Below, one piece after another: positions 1 to 9,074 of a stretch of DNA of 64,000 nucleotides. Both the position numbers and the translations under genes were made by a program. The first letter of the stretch is position 1. Each line of letters starts with the position of its first letter. Source of the stretch: Spirochaetales bacterium. Lineage in GTDB: Bacteria > Spirochaetota > Spirochaetia > SZUA-6. Below the pieces are notes generated by a model. That model was not told the DNA's origin and searched no databases. It saw only the letters and a program-made list of their open reading frames with translations. The stretch spans positions 62,001 through 126,000 of the forward strand of contig JALUUM010000020.1 of assembly GCA_027021365.1 (NCBI GenBank), read 5' to 3'.

Positions 1-2384
1 GAACGGTAAAGTTCGGATACTTTGCCTATAAATATTCACCAGCATGGGAGAGGGCAAAGCGTGTGCTATACTTCCTGAGCTTCAACGAGCTGATTATCTG
101 GTTGATCGTACTGTTCCTTGTCTCCCTGTTCTTCATAGCCTTGAGGAAACTTGTCCTCGTAACAAGAGAAGCAAGAATACTTAAGAGTGAAATCGCCTAT
201 ATGATCTCTGGAAAGGAAAGTCCTTTCAGAAAGGAAGAGGAAATGAAAGAATTGAAACAGAGAGGGATGAGTCTGAGAATAAAATTCATACTACTGATGG
301 TTATCCTTGTTTTTCTTATAGTACTCATCGTTTCAATACCACTGGGTTACTACATGATAGATACCCAGAAACGCGACCTGACGGAAGGATTAAGGAAAAG
401 AGCCGAAGTGGTACTGGGAAGTCTTGCAACGGGAAGTGAGACTTATTTGAGCCTTTCCAACAGACTCGAAATGGCTCTTCTTCCCAATCAGACTCGGGAA
501 ATCGAGGAGATCACATATGCGACGATAACGGACAGGAACGAGAGAATATGGGCGACAAATGATCCTGACATAACCGGGAAGATAAAGGGGGACGTGTACA
601 TACAGACAGAATCGGTAATCGAGGATGAAGTTTCACCATTAATCGGTAAAATAGCCGATGAGATTGACAGGAAGGCAAGGGAATCTATTTCAGGGTTTGC
701 TACGGAGGTTGACAAGCTCTCTGCTGAAGCAAAGAAGTATATACTGAAGAGTGATCCTCAGTCGAAGCAAAAATTGCTCGAACTGCAGGACGCTATAAAT
801 GCATTGAATGTACGTATTACAAGTGAATTGAAGAAACTGGGAAACAGAGTCGGAAGTATCCCGGAGTTCAATCCCGAAAACCTACAGCCAAACTATATAC
901 TGTACAGGCCGATCGTATACAGGCAGCCCAGGGAGGACTTTTACTATCATGGCATGGTAAGGATAGGCGTATCTACCGAAAAGATTCTGAAAGAGATTGC
1001 TTCATCGAGAAATACTCTGATAATCCAGACTGGTATCGTTGCCATGGTAGCAATAATACTTGGTATAATAGGTGCAATAGTGCTTGCGAGTATAATCGTA
1101 ACCCCCATAAAGAAACTCGCCATCGGGGTTGCAGTAATTCGAGATACCGAGGACAAGGAACAGTTAAAAGATCACAGGATAGATATAAGATCGAGGGATG
1201 AAATCGGCACTCTGGCAGAAACGGTAAACCAGATGACCCAGGCCCTGGTAAAGGCTGCGATTGCAAGCAAAGATCTGACCGTTGGTAAGGAGATTCAAAA
1301 GATGTTTATCCCCTTGGATCCGGATCGTTCCGGCAAGAAGGGGTCAACGGGAAGCATGGTGGATGACAATGTTGAAATATTCGGTTATTACGAGGGTGCA
1401 AAGGGTGTCTCGGGAGACTACTTCGACTATATGAAGCTTTCCGGCGATAACTATGCGATAATAAAGTGTGATGTTGCGGGAAAAGGAGTTCCGGCTGCCC
1501 TGATAATGGTTGAGGTGGCAACGATCTTTTCTACGTTTTTCAAAAACAGGGTGGTAAAGAATCCCTCGAAGAGTGCGCAGGAGCTTGTGTATCTTATAAA
1601 TGATATGCTCGAGGAGAGGGGGTTCAAGGGGAGGTTTGCCGCTCTTACCGTATGTATCATGAATGGCAGGAGCGGGAATGGTTTTTTCTGCAACGCCGGT
1701 GACAATATCATACATATATTCGATAGTAGTGAAGGAAAAATGGTACAGAAACTTCTCCCCGAAGCCCCGGCTGCAGGTGTATTTCCAACAATGATAGTAG
1801 AGACACAGTCCGGTTTTCAGTCAGTTTCAACCAGGTTGAATTCCGGTGACATACTTATTCTATTCACAGATGGTCTGGAAGAGGCAAAGAGACACTTTCG
1901 TGATTCGGCTTACAGTGTAATAAAGTGTGAAGAAGAGGGATTAAAGGAGGGTGAGCTTCACGGTGGAACACATACGCCGGGAAGTGATGGAGAGGAACTG
2001 GGAATTGCGAGGATACACGAGATAGTGAATGCCGTAATGAACAGAGGTGAGTACAGGCTTGTAAAGTATCATAACCCAATTCCGGACGAAGAACTCGTCT
2101 TTGATTTTTCGACTTGTGAAGGAACGGTGGATGAAGCGGTAATGGCTTTAGTTGCAGTGGAGCGAGTCTTCAGACTGTATCCGGACCCTGAGGCCGGGTT
2201 GGAAGACAGGATTGTCATTGATGCAAAGGTAAACGATTTCCTCCTCGAACATTTCCTCCAGTATGATAAGTATTTCAACCATCTGATCGAGCAGGATGAA
2301 ACTTCCGGTATAATTTTATTCTCACACCTCAAGGAGGATGAGCAGTATGATGATCTTACAATTCTTGCGATAAAGAAGAGATAG
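1..2384 (+). CDS. Membrane HAMP-PP2C (SpoIIE-type) serine phosphatase, 5' end outside window
   Basis: The reading frame is open from base 3 to the stop at 2382-2384, so the gene starts left of the window; the GTG at 63 is probably not its start. In 793 visible residues there are three hydrophobic segments (about 21-46, 94-118 and 337-366). Segments two and three flank an extracytoplasmic sensor region of roughly 215 residues with a helical stretch. A HAMP linker follows (about 362-420), then a PP2C/SpoIIE domain from about 450 to the end. The PP2C metal-site motifs GVSGDYFD, CDVAGKGVPAALI and FTDGLEEA are all present. Proteins of this build dephosphorylate anti-sigma-factor antagonists in partner-switching stress pathways, but no such partner gene lies here. 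The family call is firm; the ligand and target are unknown. Confidence 0.9.
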   Translation, partial: TVKFGYFAYKYSPAWERAKRVLYFLSFNELIIWLIVLFLVSLFFIALRKLVLVTREARILKSEIAYMISGKESPFRKEEEMKELKQRGMSLRIKFILLMVILVFLIVLIVSIPLGYYMIDTQKRDLTEGLRKRAEVVLGSLATGSETYLSLSNRLEMALLPNQTREIEEITYATITDRNERIWATNDPDITGKIKGDVYIQTESVIEDEVSPLIGKIADEIDRKARESISGFATEVDKLSAEAKKYILKSDPQSKQKLLELQDAINALNVRITSELKKLGNRVGSIPEFNPENLQPNYILYRPIVYRQPREDFYYHGMVRIGVSTEKILKEIASSRNTLIIQTGIVAMVAIILGIIGAIVLASIIVTPIKKLAIGVAVIRDTEDKEQLKDHRIDIRSRDEIGTLAETVNQMTQALVKAAIASKDLTVGKEIQKMFIPLDPDRSGKKGSTGSMVDDNVEIFGYYEGAKGVSGDYFDYMKLSGDNYAIIKCDVAGKGVPAALIMVEVATIFSTFFKNRVVKNPSKSAQELVYLINDMLEERGFKGRFAALTVCIMNGRSGNGFFCNAGDNIIHIFDSSEGKMVQKLLPEAPAAGVFPTMIVETQSGFQSVSTRLNSGDILILFTDGLEEAKRHFRDSAYSVIKCEEEGLKEGELHGGTHTPGSDGEELGIARIHEIVNAVMNRGEYRLVKYHNPIPDEELVFDFSTCEGTVDEAVMALVAVERVFRLYPDPEAGLEDRIVIDAKVNDFLLEHFLQYDKYFNHLIEQDETSGIILFSHLKEDEQYDDLTILAIKKR

Positions 2385-2412
2385 AAAATAGATAAAAAAA
2401 GAGGTGGTCGAT

Positions 2413-2988
2413 ATGAAGATGGATTATGATGTTATTATCCTTGCAGCAGGGCTGTCATCCAGAATGGGCAAATGGAAGATGACACTTCCATTTGGTAGCA
2501 AAACCATGATTGAGGCTTCGGTGGGTAATGCTCTTGAGGCATGCAGGCGTGTTATTATTGTTGGCGGGTACAGGATACGAGAGCTAAAGGAAATATTTCC
2601 CGAGAGGGGAGACATAGACCTGATCTACAATCCACAGTACGAGAAGGGGATGTTTTCTTCTATCAAGCGAGGTGTTTCAATGGTCAAGAGTGAGAGATTT
2701 TTCGTTTCTCTCGGGGATATGCCACTTGTTACGGCGGATATCTATTTTGAGCTTGGCAGATACAGGGAGATAGACGTTGTAATACCGCAGTACAGGGGAA
2801 AGAAGGGGCATCCTGTCTTTCTGTCGGAGAGGGTTGGCAGAAGAATCCTTCAATTTTCAGACGACAGCACTATGAGGGAAGTCTTGATGGAATTTCTAAA
2901 CCTTATTGTACCTGTTGGGAGTGAAAACATTTTGAAGGATATAGATACGGAAGAAGATTATAGGGGTGTGCTGGAGAAAAAGACTTGA
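2413..2988 (+). CDS. MobA/MocA-like nucleotidyltransferase
   Basis: A 191-residue single-domain NTP transferase. The N-terminus has the nucleotide-binding signature ILAAGLSSRMG (about residues 9-19) followed by a lysine in the family position, and a metal-binding LGDMP motif sits near residue 100. The family includes MobA (GTP to molybdopterin) and MocA (CTP to molybdopterin). The AAGLSSRMG form with a GHP motif (KKGHPVFL) fits the MocA/molybdenum-hydroxylase side. No molybdenum enzyme or cofactor gene lies nearby, so the substrate is open. I chose ATG 2413 because AGAGGTGG sits five to seven bases upstream; an in-frame GTG at 2404 lies inside that site. Confidence 0.8.
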   Translation: MKMDYDVIILAAGLSSRMGKWKMTLPFGSKTMIEASVGNALEACRRVIIVGGYRIRELKEIFPERGDIDLIYNPQYEKGMFSSIKRGVSMVKSERFFVSLGDMPLVTADIYFELGRYREIDVVIPQYRGKKGHPVFLSERVGRRILQFSDDSTMREVLMEFLNLIVPVGSENILKDIDTEEDYRGVLEKKT

Positions 2989-3044
2989 GAGGCCGATATT
3001 GAAAGAGTAACGGATAATAAGACGGCAGAGATGGGGGCACTTTC

Positions 3045-4127
3045 ATGATTGTTAGAAAGTCTTTCTGCAATTTATTCTGTATGTTTCTCCTGGTCTTTTC
3101 GGCCTCGGGTATGGGTTTCGGAGAAACGGGGGATACCTATTCGGTAGTGCTTGAAAATGTGGAAAGTAAGCCCTTCATATTTGCATTAGACCCGAAGGGT
3201 CTGGCAGGTGCCAATCCGAGGACTTCTTATTTCTATGGGAAGATCGGTAATTTTTTAAAAAATCTATCAGAGAGCGATTCAGGCAATTTAAAGCTCTTTA
3301 TTGTAAAAGGCGGAAAGTCTCTGCAATTGGATAATCTCCTGGTGGGAGAGCATTTGGCAGTCGGATACTTTGATGAAAATCCTGAAGAAGGGAAATTGAT
3401 AAATGGGGAGGTCCCGGTAAGGGTAATAGGAATAACTGTTAAGAGAGGGATGGAGAGAAGGGTAATCAGAATAGAAGGGGAACCTGTGCTTCTGAAAATC
3501 AAACGGCCCGAAGGGCTCTCTTTGGTCTCAATGGAAGAGATGACATCAAGCATGATGAAAATGGGGAAGGATAGATGGAAGGATATACCAAAGTTGCTCT
3601 CCTTTTCCGGTAATTTCCTGCCTCTCTACTTCTATAGGGATGATACCTCTGGTTACAATAAGATGCATATAAGTCTATCACGTTTCTGGAACCGGGGAGG
3701 GACAGGAATAGATTACCTGAAATTATTCAGAAAAGGTGATGCACTATACATACTTCTCGAATCAAAGGAAAAGATATCCGAAGCAGTTTCGTATTTCTTC
3801 TACATCTATGAAGAGAGGGCGGACAAATCAAACAGTGCAACACTCGAATTGAAACCCCTGATCGGTGGTAAAATGGGAGGAATTGTCCTCTGGCTGGACG
3901 AGGGAAATGGAGCGGGTAAGCCTTTGTATGTGGGGGATGTGACTGTAGAAGGCAAGATCTTGGAGGGGAAGGTGGATTTGAAAAAGATACCGGGCTGGTT
4001 GAGCGGTTCGTCATTTGAGGGTGTATCCGCTGATTTTTCTTCCTGTTACTATGATTCTGAAGTAGGCACCTATGAAGAATTTCCTCTTGCAACCCTGTAT
4101 TTGAAGGACATACCAGTTGAATTTTGA
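3045..4127 (+). CDS. Secreted protein of unknown function
   Basis: A 360-residue protein with a clear signal peptide: positive start (MIVRK), hydrophobic core to about residue 25 and a likely cleavage site near GFG/ET. The mature part has alternating short hydrophobic strands typical of a beta-rich periplasmic protein. No domain I can name, no cysteine pattern and no lipobox. It lies 56 bases after the nucleotidyltransferase on the same strand, and its stop is only nine bases from the stop of the convergent YchF gene. GGGGG stands eight bases before ATG 3045. Function unknown. Confidence 0.75.
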   Translation: MIVRKSFCNLFCMFLLVFSASGMGFGETGDTYSVVLENVESKPFIFALDPKGLAGANPRTSYFYGKIGNFLKNLSESDSGNLKLFIVKGGKSLQLDNLLVGEHLAVGYFDENPEEGKLINGEVPVRVIGITVKRGMERRVIRIEGEPVLLKIKRPEGLSLVSMEEMTSSMMKMGKDRWKDIPKLLSFSGNFLPLYFYRDDTSGYNKMHISLSRFWNRGGTGIDYLKLFRKGDALYILLESKEKISEAVSYFFYIYEERADKSNSATLELKPLIGGKMGGIVLWLDEGNGAGKPLYVGDVTVEGKILEGKVDLKKIPGWLSGSSFEGVSADFSSCYYDSEVGTYEEFPLATLYLKDIPVEF

Positions 4128-4136
4128 TCTAATTAC

Positions 4137-5189
4137 TTAAATGTTGAACCTTACAACAATGACATCACCATCCCGTACTATATACTCTTTACCCTCTACT
4201 GAAACCTTTCCTGCCTTCTTCGCCTCGTGTATTCCGCCGAGTTCAAGAAGTTCGTCCCATCTTATCACTTCGGCCCTTATGAAACCTTTTTCCAGATCGG
4301 TGTGGATCCTTCCGGCCGCCTTTTGAGCAGTGCTGCCCCTTGTTATGCTCCATGCCCGGACCTCGTCCTCTCCAACAGTGAAGAAGCTTATCAGGTTAAG
4401 GGTTTTGTACACTTCTCTTAGAAACCTCTTTAAGGCAGGTTCTTCGATTCCGAGATCGCTCAAAAAATCTTTTTGGTCCTCGGGAGGAAGCTGTGATATT
4501 TCCATCTCGATCTCACCACGGATGGGGAAGAGGCTGAGACCGAGTTCAGAAGTTTTGTCCTTTAGTTCTTTAAGTTCAATTTTATCTTCACCGAGATTTG
4601 CAACAACCAGCAGTGGTTTTATAGTTAGAAACCTGAACCCTGAGATTACCTTTAGTTCATCATCGTTGAGAAAATCGGGGCCAGCTACTTCACCCGATTC
4701 AAGTTTATTCCGGATTTTTTCCAGGATGTGGTATTCTCTGTCATTTTTTTTGCCTTCCCTCTGAAGGCGTGATAGTCTCTTCTCTACGACCTCATAATCA
4801 CTGAATATGAGAGACTCTATGATCTTGTCAAAATCCCTTGCAGGGTTTACCTCTCCCAGTGGATGGGGAATCGATCTGTCTTCGAAAGCTCTTAAAACGA
4901 TAGTAATAGTATCGGAGTTTCTTATTTCTCCCAGGGAGGAGGGAAGGATACCTCTCTGCGTATCGAATGCTACCGGAATGTCCTTTACAAGTAGTGTTGC
5001 ATAGATTTTCTTTTTGGGTTTGAAGAGCTCGGTAAGTTTATCGACTCTTTCGTCGGGAACCGTTACTTCAGAGATGTTTAGTTGTTTCTTTCCCCCCGAA
5101 TATGATGAGGTTTCGGCGGATAGCCCTGTCAGAGCATTGAAAATAGTCGTTTTTCCTGAGAGTGGGAGTCCAATAATTCCTGTTTCCAT
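4137..5189 (-). CDS. YchF-family P-loop NTPase (DUF933/TGS C-terminus), divergent
   Basis: A 350-residue protein, the normal YchF length. It opens with a P-loop (GLPLSGKTTIFNALTG, residues 5-20) and ends with the YchF C-terminal TGS-type domain: RAWSITRGSTAQKAAGRIHT, EKGFIRAEVI and the terminal VRDGDVIVVRFNI. YchF proteins bind ATP/GTP and associate with ribosomes and stress responses. It is divergent: the second P-loop half is SGKTT rather than VGKST, and the switch-II region reads VKDIPVAF where YchF normally has DIAGLV, so the DxxG glycine is missing. The nucleotide-base motif is VANLGED. Start ATG 5189 is set by AGGAG six bases before it; an upstream ATG at 5228 has no such site. Confidence 0.85.
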   Translation of the reverse strand: METGIIGLPLSGKTTIFNALTGLSAETSSYSGGKKQLNISEVTVPDERVDKLTELFKPKKKIYATLLVKDIPVAFDTQRGILPSSLGEIRNSDTITIVLRAFEDRSIPHPLGEVNPARDFDKIIESLIFSDYEVVEKRLSRLQREGKKNDREYHILEKIRNKLESGEVAGPDFLNDDELKVISGFRFLTIKPLLVVANLGEDKIELKELKDKTSELGLSLFPIRGEIEMEISQLPPEDQKDFLSDLGIEEPALKRFLREVYKTLNLISFFTVGEDEVRAWSITRGSTAQKAAGRIHTDLEKGFIRAEVIRWDELLELGGIHEAKKAGKVSVEGKEYIVRDGDVIVVRFNI

Positions 5190-5322
5190 ATCATTCTCCT
5201 TCGAAATGCGGCAATTGTACATCCACATTTTAATGATAAATAATTCATTCTACAATCCTCAACCTACTTGTACCTTTCTCATGGCCAATTGTTAATGGCT
5301 ATTCGAGGTATTTATAAAATAT

Positions 5323-5351
5323 TTTACAAAGATTCCATGAACCGATATAAT
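5323..5351 (+). promoter_or_regulatory. Sigma70-type promoter of the amino-sugar gene cluster
   Basis: TTTACA at 5323-5328 and a perfect TATAAT at 5346-5351 are separated by 17 bases, predicting a start near 5358. It is the only strong promoter-like pair in the 247-base space between the divergent YchF gene and the isomerase gene at 5437. Confidence 0.65.
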
Positions 5352-5386
5352 GGAACCGAAATAATACAATAAAAAAGTAACAGACA

Positions 5387-5405
5387 TACGGTTCTTAGGA
5401 CCGTA
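5387..5405 (+). promoter_or_regulatory. 19-bp palindrome, likely repressor operator
   Basis: TACGGTTCTTAGGACCGTA pairs with itself at eight of nine positions around a central T. It lies about 30-47 bases downstream of the predicted transcription start and 32 bases before the first ATG, where a LacI- or GntR-type repressor could block the cluster. No regulator gene is adjacent. The symmetry is seen; the operator role is inferred. Confidence 0.5.
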
Positions 5406-5436
5406 GAAGCAATTCCAAAGGAGACGAGGAGGAGTG

Positions 5437-6288
5437 ATGTTAAAAGGTATAAACTATTGGGCTTTCCCGCCCGGTAAGGATGGAAAACCAGTGGACGTTA
5501 TCGTTGCAATGAAGATTGCCAAGGATCTTGGTTATGATGCAATTGAATTGACGGTGGAAAACAGTGGCACAATTTCGCTGGAAACGACGAAGGATACTGC
5601 GGAGAATGTGAGAAAAAAAGCAGATGAACTCGGAATAAAACTCGTCACTCTTGCCTCAGGGTTAGCCTGGGGAGCTTCTCCTACAGATCCTCGTGAAGAT
5701 GTAAGGGAGAAGGCTGTAGAAAATTACAAAAAGATAGTGGACATTGCATCGTGGCTTGGAGTTGAGACGATTCTCTACCTACCGGGAATGGTATCTGCCG
5801 TTTTTATTCCGGATTTTACACCTCAACTGTATACCGATGTCGACAGGTGGGCCAAAGAAGCATTGAAAAAATTGCTTCCGCATGCTGAGAAGAATAAAGT
5901 GAAGATAGGTATTGAGAACGTATGGAACAGATACCTCTTGAGCCCGGTAGAAATGAAAGATTTCATCGATTATTTCGATTCACCCTATGTTGGTTCATAT
6001 TTCGATGTGGGGAATGTAATGCTCTACGGACATCCGGAACACTGGATAAAAATACTTTCAAAACGCATCTTTGCGGTACACCTGAAGGATTTCAGGGTGG
6101 ATGTTGGGAACCTGAATGGTTTTGTCGACTTACTTGATGGTGATGTGAATTACCCTACTGTGATGAAGACATTCAGGGAGATACAATATTCAGGTCCTTT
6201 TACTTCAGAGATAGTACCCGGCAAATTGGGAGCTGTAGAGAAGGCGATCGCTTCCATGAAACTGATTGAAAGAATGCTGGAGGGTTGA
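5437..6288 (+). CDS. TIM-barrel sugar isomerase/epimerase (xylose isomerase-like, AP endonuclease 2 family)
   Basis: A 283-residue protein of the xylose-isomerase-like TIM barrel family (IolE, IolI, tagatose epimerase relatives). Family landmarks are the N-terminal GYDAIELTVE strand, the metal-ligand glutamate in KIGIENVW (about residue 161), the SYFDVGNVM segment with its metal-ligand aspartate, HLKDFR with the ligand histidine, and a late SEIVPG glutamate. It probably isomerises or epimerises a free or phosphorylated keto-sugar using a divalent metal. It is first in a tight four-gene set with a Gfo/Idh/MocA dehydrogenase. ATG 5437 is preferred over GTG 5434 because GAGGAGGA lies just upstream. 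Confidence 0.82.
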   Translation: MLKGINYWAFPPGKDGKPVDVIVAMKIAKDLGYDAIELTVENSGTISLETTKDTAENVRKKADELGIKLVTLASGLAWGASPTDPREDVREKAVENYKKIVDIASWLGVETILYLPGMVSAVFIPDFTPQLYTDVDRWAKEALKKLLPHAEKNKVKIGIENVWNRYLLSPVEMKDFIDYFDSPYVGSYFDVGNVMLYGHPEHWIKILSKRIFAVHLKDFRVDVGNLNGFVDLLDGDVNYPTVMKTFREIQYSGPFTSEIVPGKLGAVEKAIASMKLIERMLEG

Positions 6289-6290
6289 CT

Positions 6291-7313
6291 ATGAAGAGAG
6301 TAGCATTGATTGGACTTGGTTTCATGGGGAAAATGCACCTCAGTGTTTACATGAAATTGAGAGAAGCTGAGGTCAGTGCAATATGTGATGTGAATGAGGA
6401 AGCCCTTGATATCGAGAGCCTCGAAGCGGGAGGGAACATCGATACTGGCTCGGAGAAGGTTGATCTTTCCGGGGTAAGAAAGTACAAGGATTATGAGAAG
6501 ATGCTGAAGGATGGTGGATTCGATATCGTAGATATCTGTCTGCCGACTTATCTTCATGCGGATGTTGCAATAAAGGCGATGGAAGCAGGTTACCATGTGT
6601 TCTGTGAGAAACCCCTGGCAAATAGACTGGAAGATGCTGAAAGGATTGTTGCAAAGGTAGAGGAGACGGGGAAGTTTTTCAGTGTAGGCCAATGTCTAAG
6701 GTACTGGCCGGCCTATACCGAGATTAAGAGACTGATAGATTCAGGGGATTATGGAAGAGTCAGGTATGCCGAGTTTGCAAGGTTCTCAACTACCCCTACA
6801 TGGACATGGAACAACTGGATACTCAATGGGAATCTCTCTGGTAATGCTGCTCTGGATTTACACATTCATGATGTAGATATGATCCTCTATCTATTTGGTT
6901 TCCCGGAGGCAGTGCATTCTCGTGGTGTGGTTGAAAAGGATGGTAGCATTTCTCAGATATCCACGATTTACAGATATCCTGATCTGGTTGTCACATCTTC
7001 CGGTGGCTGGATATGTTCCGACAGTTTCGGTTTCAATATGAGAGCCCTCTACATTCTGGCGAAGGCGACGATCGAGCTTGATTTCAGCAAGAATCCGGTT
7101 GTCATGGTCTACCCACAGGGTAAAGAGAAGTACGCACTTCCCCTTCCGGAGGGTGATGGTTACTACTACGAATTGAAAGATTTCATATCCGGTATCGAGC
7201 AGGGAAAACTTTCCGGTGTTGTCACACCGAGATCGGCGGCAGATTCGGTAAAGATGTGCCTTGCAGAGATTGATTCTGCACTGAATGAGCGAGAGGTAGG
7301 AGGATTCAAATGA
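6291..7313 (+). CDS. Gfo/Idh/MocA-family NAD(P)-dependent sugar dehydrogenase
   Basis: A 340-residue oxidoreductase. The N-terminal Rossmann fold has GLGFMGKMH (about residues 7-15), followed by the diagnostic CEKPLA motif near residue 106 whose lysine is catalytic in the family. A DLHIHDVDM segment later supplies the substrate-side acid/histidine pair. Such enzymes oxidise or reduce sugars, inositols and amino-sugar derivatives. The start ATG at 6291 is two bases past the previous stop and has GGAGGG six bases ahead. The substrate is not known; the neighbours suggest an N-acetylated amino sugar. Confidence 0.88.
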   Translation: MKRVALIGLGFMGKMHLSVYMKLREAEVSAICDVNEEALDIESLEAGGNIDTGSEKVDLSGVRKYKDYEKMLKDGGFDIVDICLPTYLHADVAIKAMEAGYHVFCEKPLANRLEDAERIVAKVEETGKFFSVGQCLRYWPAYTEIKRLIDSGDYGRVRYAEFARFSTTPTWTWNNWILNGNLSGNAALDLHIHDVDMILYLFGFPEAVHSRGVVEKDGSISQISTIYRYPDLVVTSSGGWICSDSFGFNMRALYILAKATIELDFSKNPVVMVYPQGKEKYALPLPEGDGYYYELKDFISGIEQGKLSGVVTPRSAADSVKMCLAEIDSALNEREVGGFK

Positions 7314-8011
7314 GAGTACTGGCAGTCGGTGCTCATCCGGATGATCTGGAGATACTCTGTGCCGGGACGCTGGCTCGTTTCGCCAGGGAGGGTCACGAGG
7401 TGGTAATGTGTCATGCCTTGAACGGCAACCTTGGGCATACGGAGATACCACGTGATGAACTTAAGGAGATAAGAAGAGAGGAAGCAAAAAATTCCGCTGC
7501 AGTCATCGGGGCGGAATCGATAACGCTGGATATAGATGATCTCGATATCTATGTGGATAGAGAGGCAAAATACAGAATGATAGAAGCCTTCAGAAGGGCA
7601 AAACCGGATGTAATGTTGATACCGGCACCAACAGATTACATGCCCGATCATACCGTAACCTCAGAGGTAGCCTTTGATGCGAGTTTCATGGCTACACTGC
7701 CTCAATTGATAACGGAGACAGCCGCTCATATGAAACTGATACCTGTTTACTATATGGATACCCTGGCAGGACTCTCATTCGAACCTGAGGAGTATGTGGA
7801 TATAACCGACACTGCCGATACGAAGAGAGAGATGATAGCATGTCACAAGAGCCAGGCACAGTGGTTGAAGGAGCATGACAATATAGATTATGTAGAATTT
7901 GCCATGCTCCAGTCTGCTTTTCGAGGAATGCAGTGCGGAGTAAAATATGCCGAAGCTTTCAGGTTGAAAAGAGTCTGGGGAAGGATACCAACGAAGAGAT
8001 ACCTGCCATAG
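7310..8011 (+). CDS. PIG-L/LmbE-family N-acetyl-sugar deacetylase
   Basis: A 233-residue zinc-dependent deacetylase. The metal motif AHPDD is at residues 8-12 (Asp11 likely the catalytic base), and the second metal region is in [10 protein letters not shown] near residue 109, giving the third histidine. The family removes acetyl from GlcNAc-containing substrates (GlcNAc-PI, bacillithiol and mycothiol intermediates, diacetylchitobiose). Its ATG overlaps the preceding stop by four bases, a sign of coupled translation. Its place before a NagB-like deaminase suggests it replaces NagA in this cluster; the exact substrate is inferred. Confidence 0.85.
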   Translation: MRVLAVGAHPDDLEILCAGTLARFAREGHEVVMCHALNGNLGHTEIPRDELKEIRREEAKNSAAVIGAESITLDIDDLDIYVDREAKYRMIEAFRRAKPDVMLIPAPTDYMPDHTVTSEVAFDASFMATLPQLITETAAHMKLIPVYYMDTLAGLSFEPEEYVDITDTADTKREMIACHKSQAQWLKEHDNIDYVEFAMLQSAFRGMQCGVKYAEAFRLKRVWGRIPTKRYLP

Positions 8012-8054
8012 TGCATTTAAAAAGGAGTATAGATTATTTAAAAGGAGTTCAGAA

Positions 8055-9014
8055 ATGGAAGAGAAAAATCTTATAAATACGATAAGGGGTTCACTTCTCG
8101 ATGGTTTTTTCCCGGCTGGCTGGGATCTCGAGAAGATGGATAGTTGTGCATCGAATTCGCCTGAAAAAGTGCTGGAGAGACAGGAATGGTGGAATAAGGA
8201 TTTCAATCCTGTCATGTGTGATTCGATCGAGGACTTCAACACCTTAATGGGACATGAAATCGCTATCAATATCAAAAGAACTAGGGATGAAGGGAAAAAA
8301 CTCATTCTCATTCTCCCGGTGGGACCCATGGGCATGTACAGGTGGGTGGTCTTTTTCCTGAGAGAGTGGGGTGTGAAGGCCGATCATGTGTATGGTTTCA
8401 ACATGGATGAATGGTCCGACTCGGAGGGGAATACCCTGCCTTCTAGCAATCCAGGATCATTCACCTATTCAATGGAACAGGCCTTTTACGGGCCTTTAGG
8501 TGAGTATACTGTCCCTGAGAACCAGAGAAACTTTGCAACAAAGGATAATCTGCCCAAATACCCCGAAAAGATATTCAAACTTCTGGATGGCGGAGCGGAG
8601 TTGATTGTAGTATTCGGTATTGGAAGGGTTTTTCACATTGCTTTCTGGGAACCTCACTTTGCAGGGGAATTCTCTTCGGAAGAAGAGTGGAAAAAACAAA
8701 CCCATCGTCTCGGGGCCAAGCTCCACCCTCTGACAATAGAGCAGAATGCCATAACGAGTTTCAAGAGCAGAACCACCCTTGTCCCTGCATTTGCAAATAC
8801 CATAGGACCGGGTCTTTTTCTGAAGGCAAGCAGGATCATCGGTGGGTGTGATGGTACTCTTTCAAGGGGAATGCAATGGCAGGGTTTTAGTCTTTGGGTC
8901 ACTCTGCGTTATGGCCCTGATATATGGGTGCCATCGAGTTTCATGCCTACACTGCCGGGAAAACTTTTCTTTCACAGGGATCTGGCCGGTCCGCTCGTGG
9001 CAGAATGCAATTAA
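8055..9014 (+). CDS. NagB-like deaminase/isomerase with altered active site
   Basis: A 319-residue protein related to glucosamine-6-phosphate deaminase. The FNMDEW strand keeps the base aspartate of NagB (Asp72), and FHIAFWEP matches the HIAFNEP catalytic loop, keeping the histidine and glutamate. Important changes: the Asp two positions before that histidine is Val in GIGRVFH; the Asn of NEP is Trp; and the phosphate-binding loop (LPTGGTP in E. coli NagB) reads LPVGPMG. It is also about 50 residues longer than E. coli NagB. The most likely role is ring opening/deamination of an amino sugar other than GlcN6P. The gene is 43 bases after the deacetylase, with two near-identical ribosome-site copies in the gap. 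Confidence 0.72.
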   Translation: MEEKNLINTIRGSLLDGFFPAGWDLEKMDSCASNSPEKVLERQEWWNKDFNPVMCDSIEDFNTLMGHEIAINIKRTRDEGKKLILILPVGPMGMYRWVVFFLREWGVKADHVYGFNMDEWSDSEGNTLPSSNPGSFTYSMEQAFYGPLGEYTVPENQRNFATKDNLPKYPEKIFKLLDGGAELIVVFGIGRVFHIAFWEPHFAGEFSSEEEWKKQTHRLGAKLHPLTIEQNAITSFKSRTTLVPAFANTIGPGLFLKASRIIGGCDGTLSRGMQWQGFSLWVTLRYGPDIWVPSSFMPTLPGKLFFHRDLAGPLVAECN

Positions 9015-9074
9015 AAGTATACTGGAAGATTACAAGCGGGTAATAAAAAACATTTTCGAAACAGGATATTCGAA

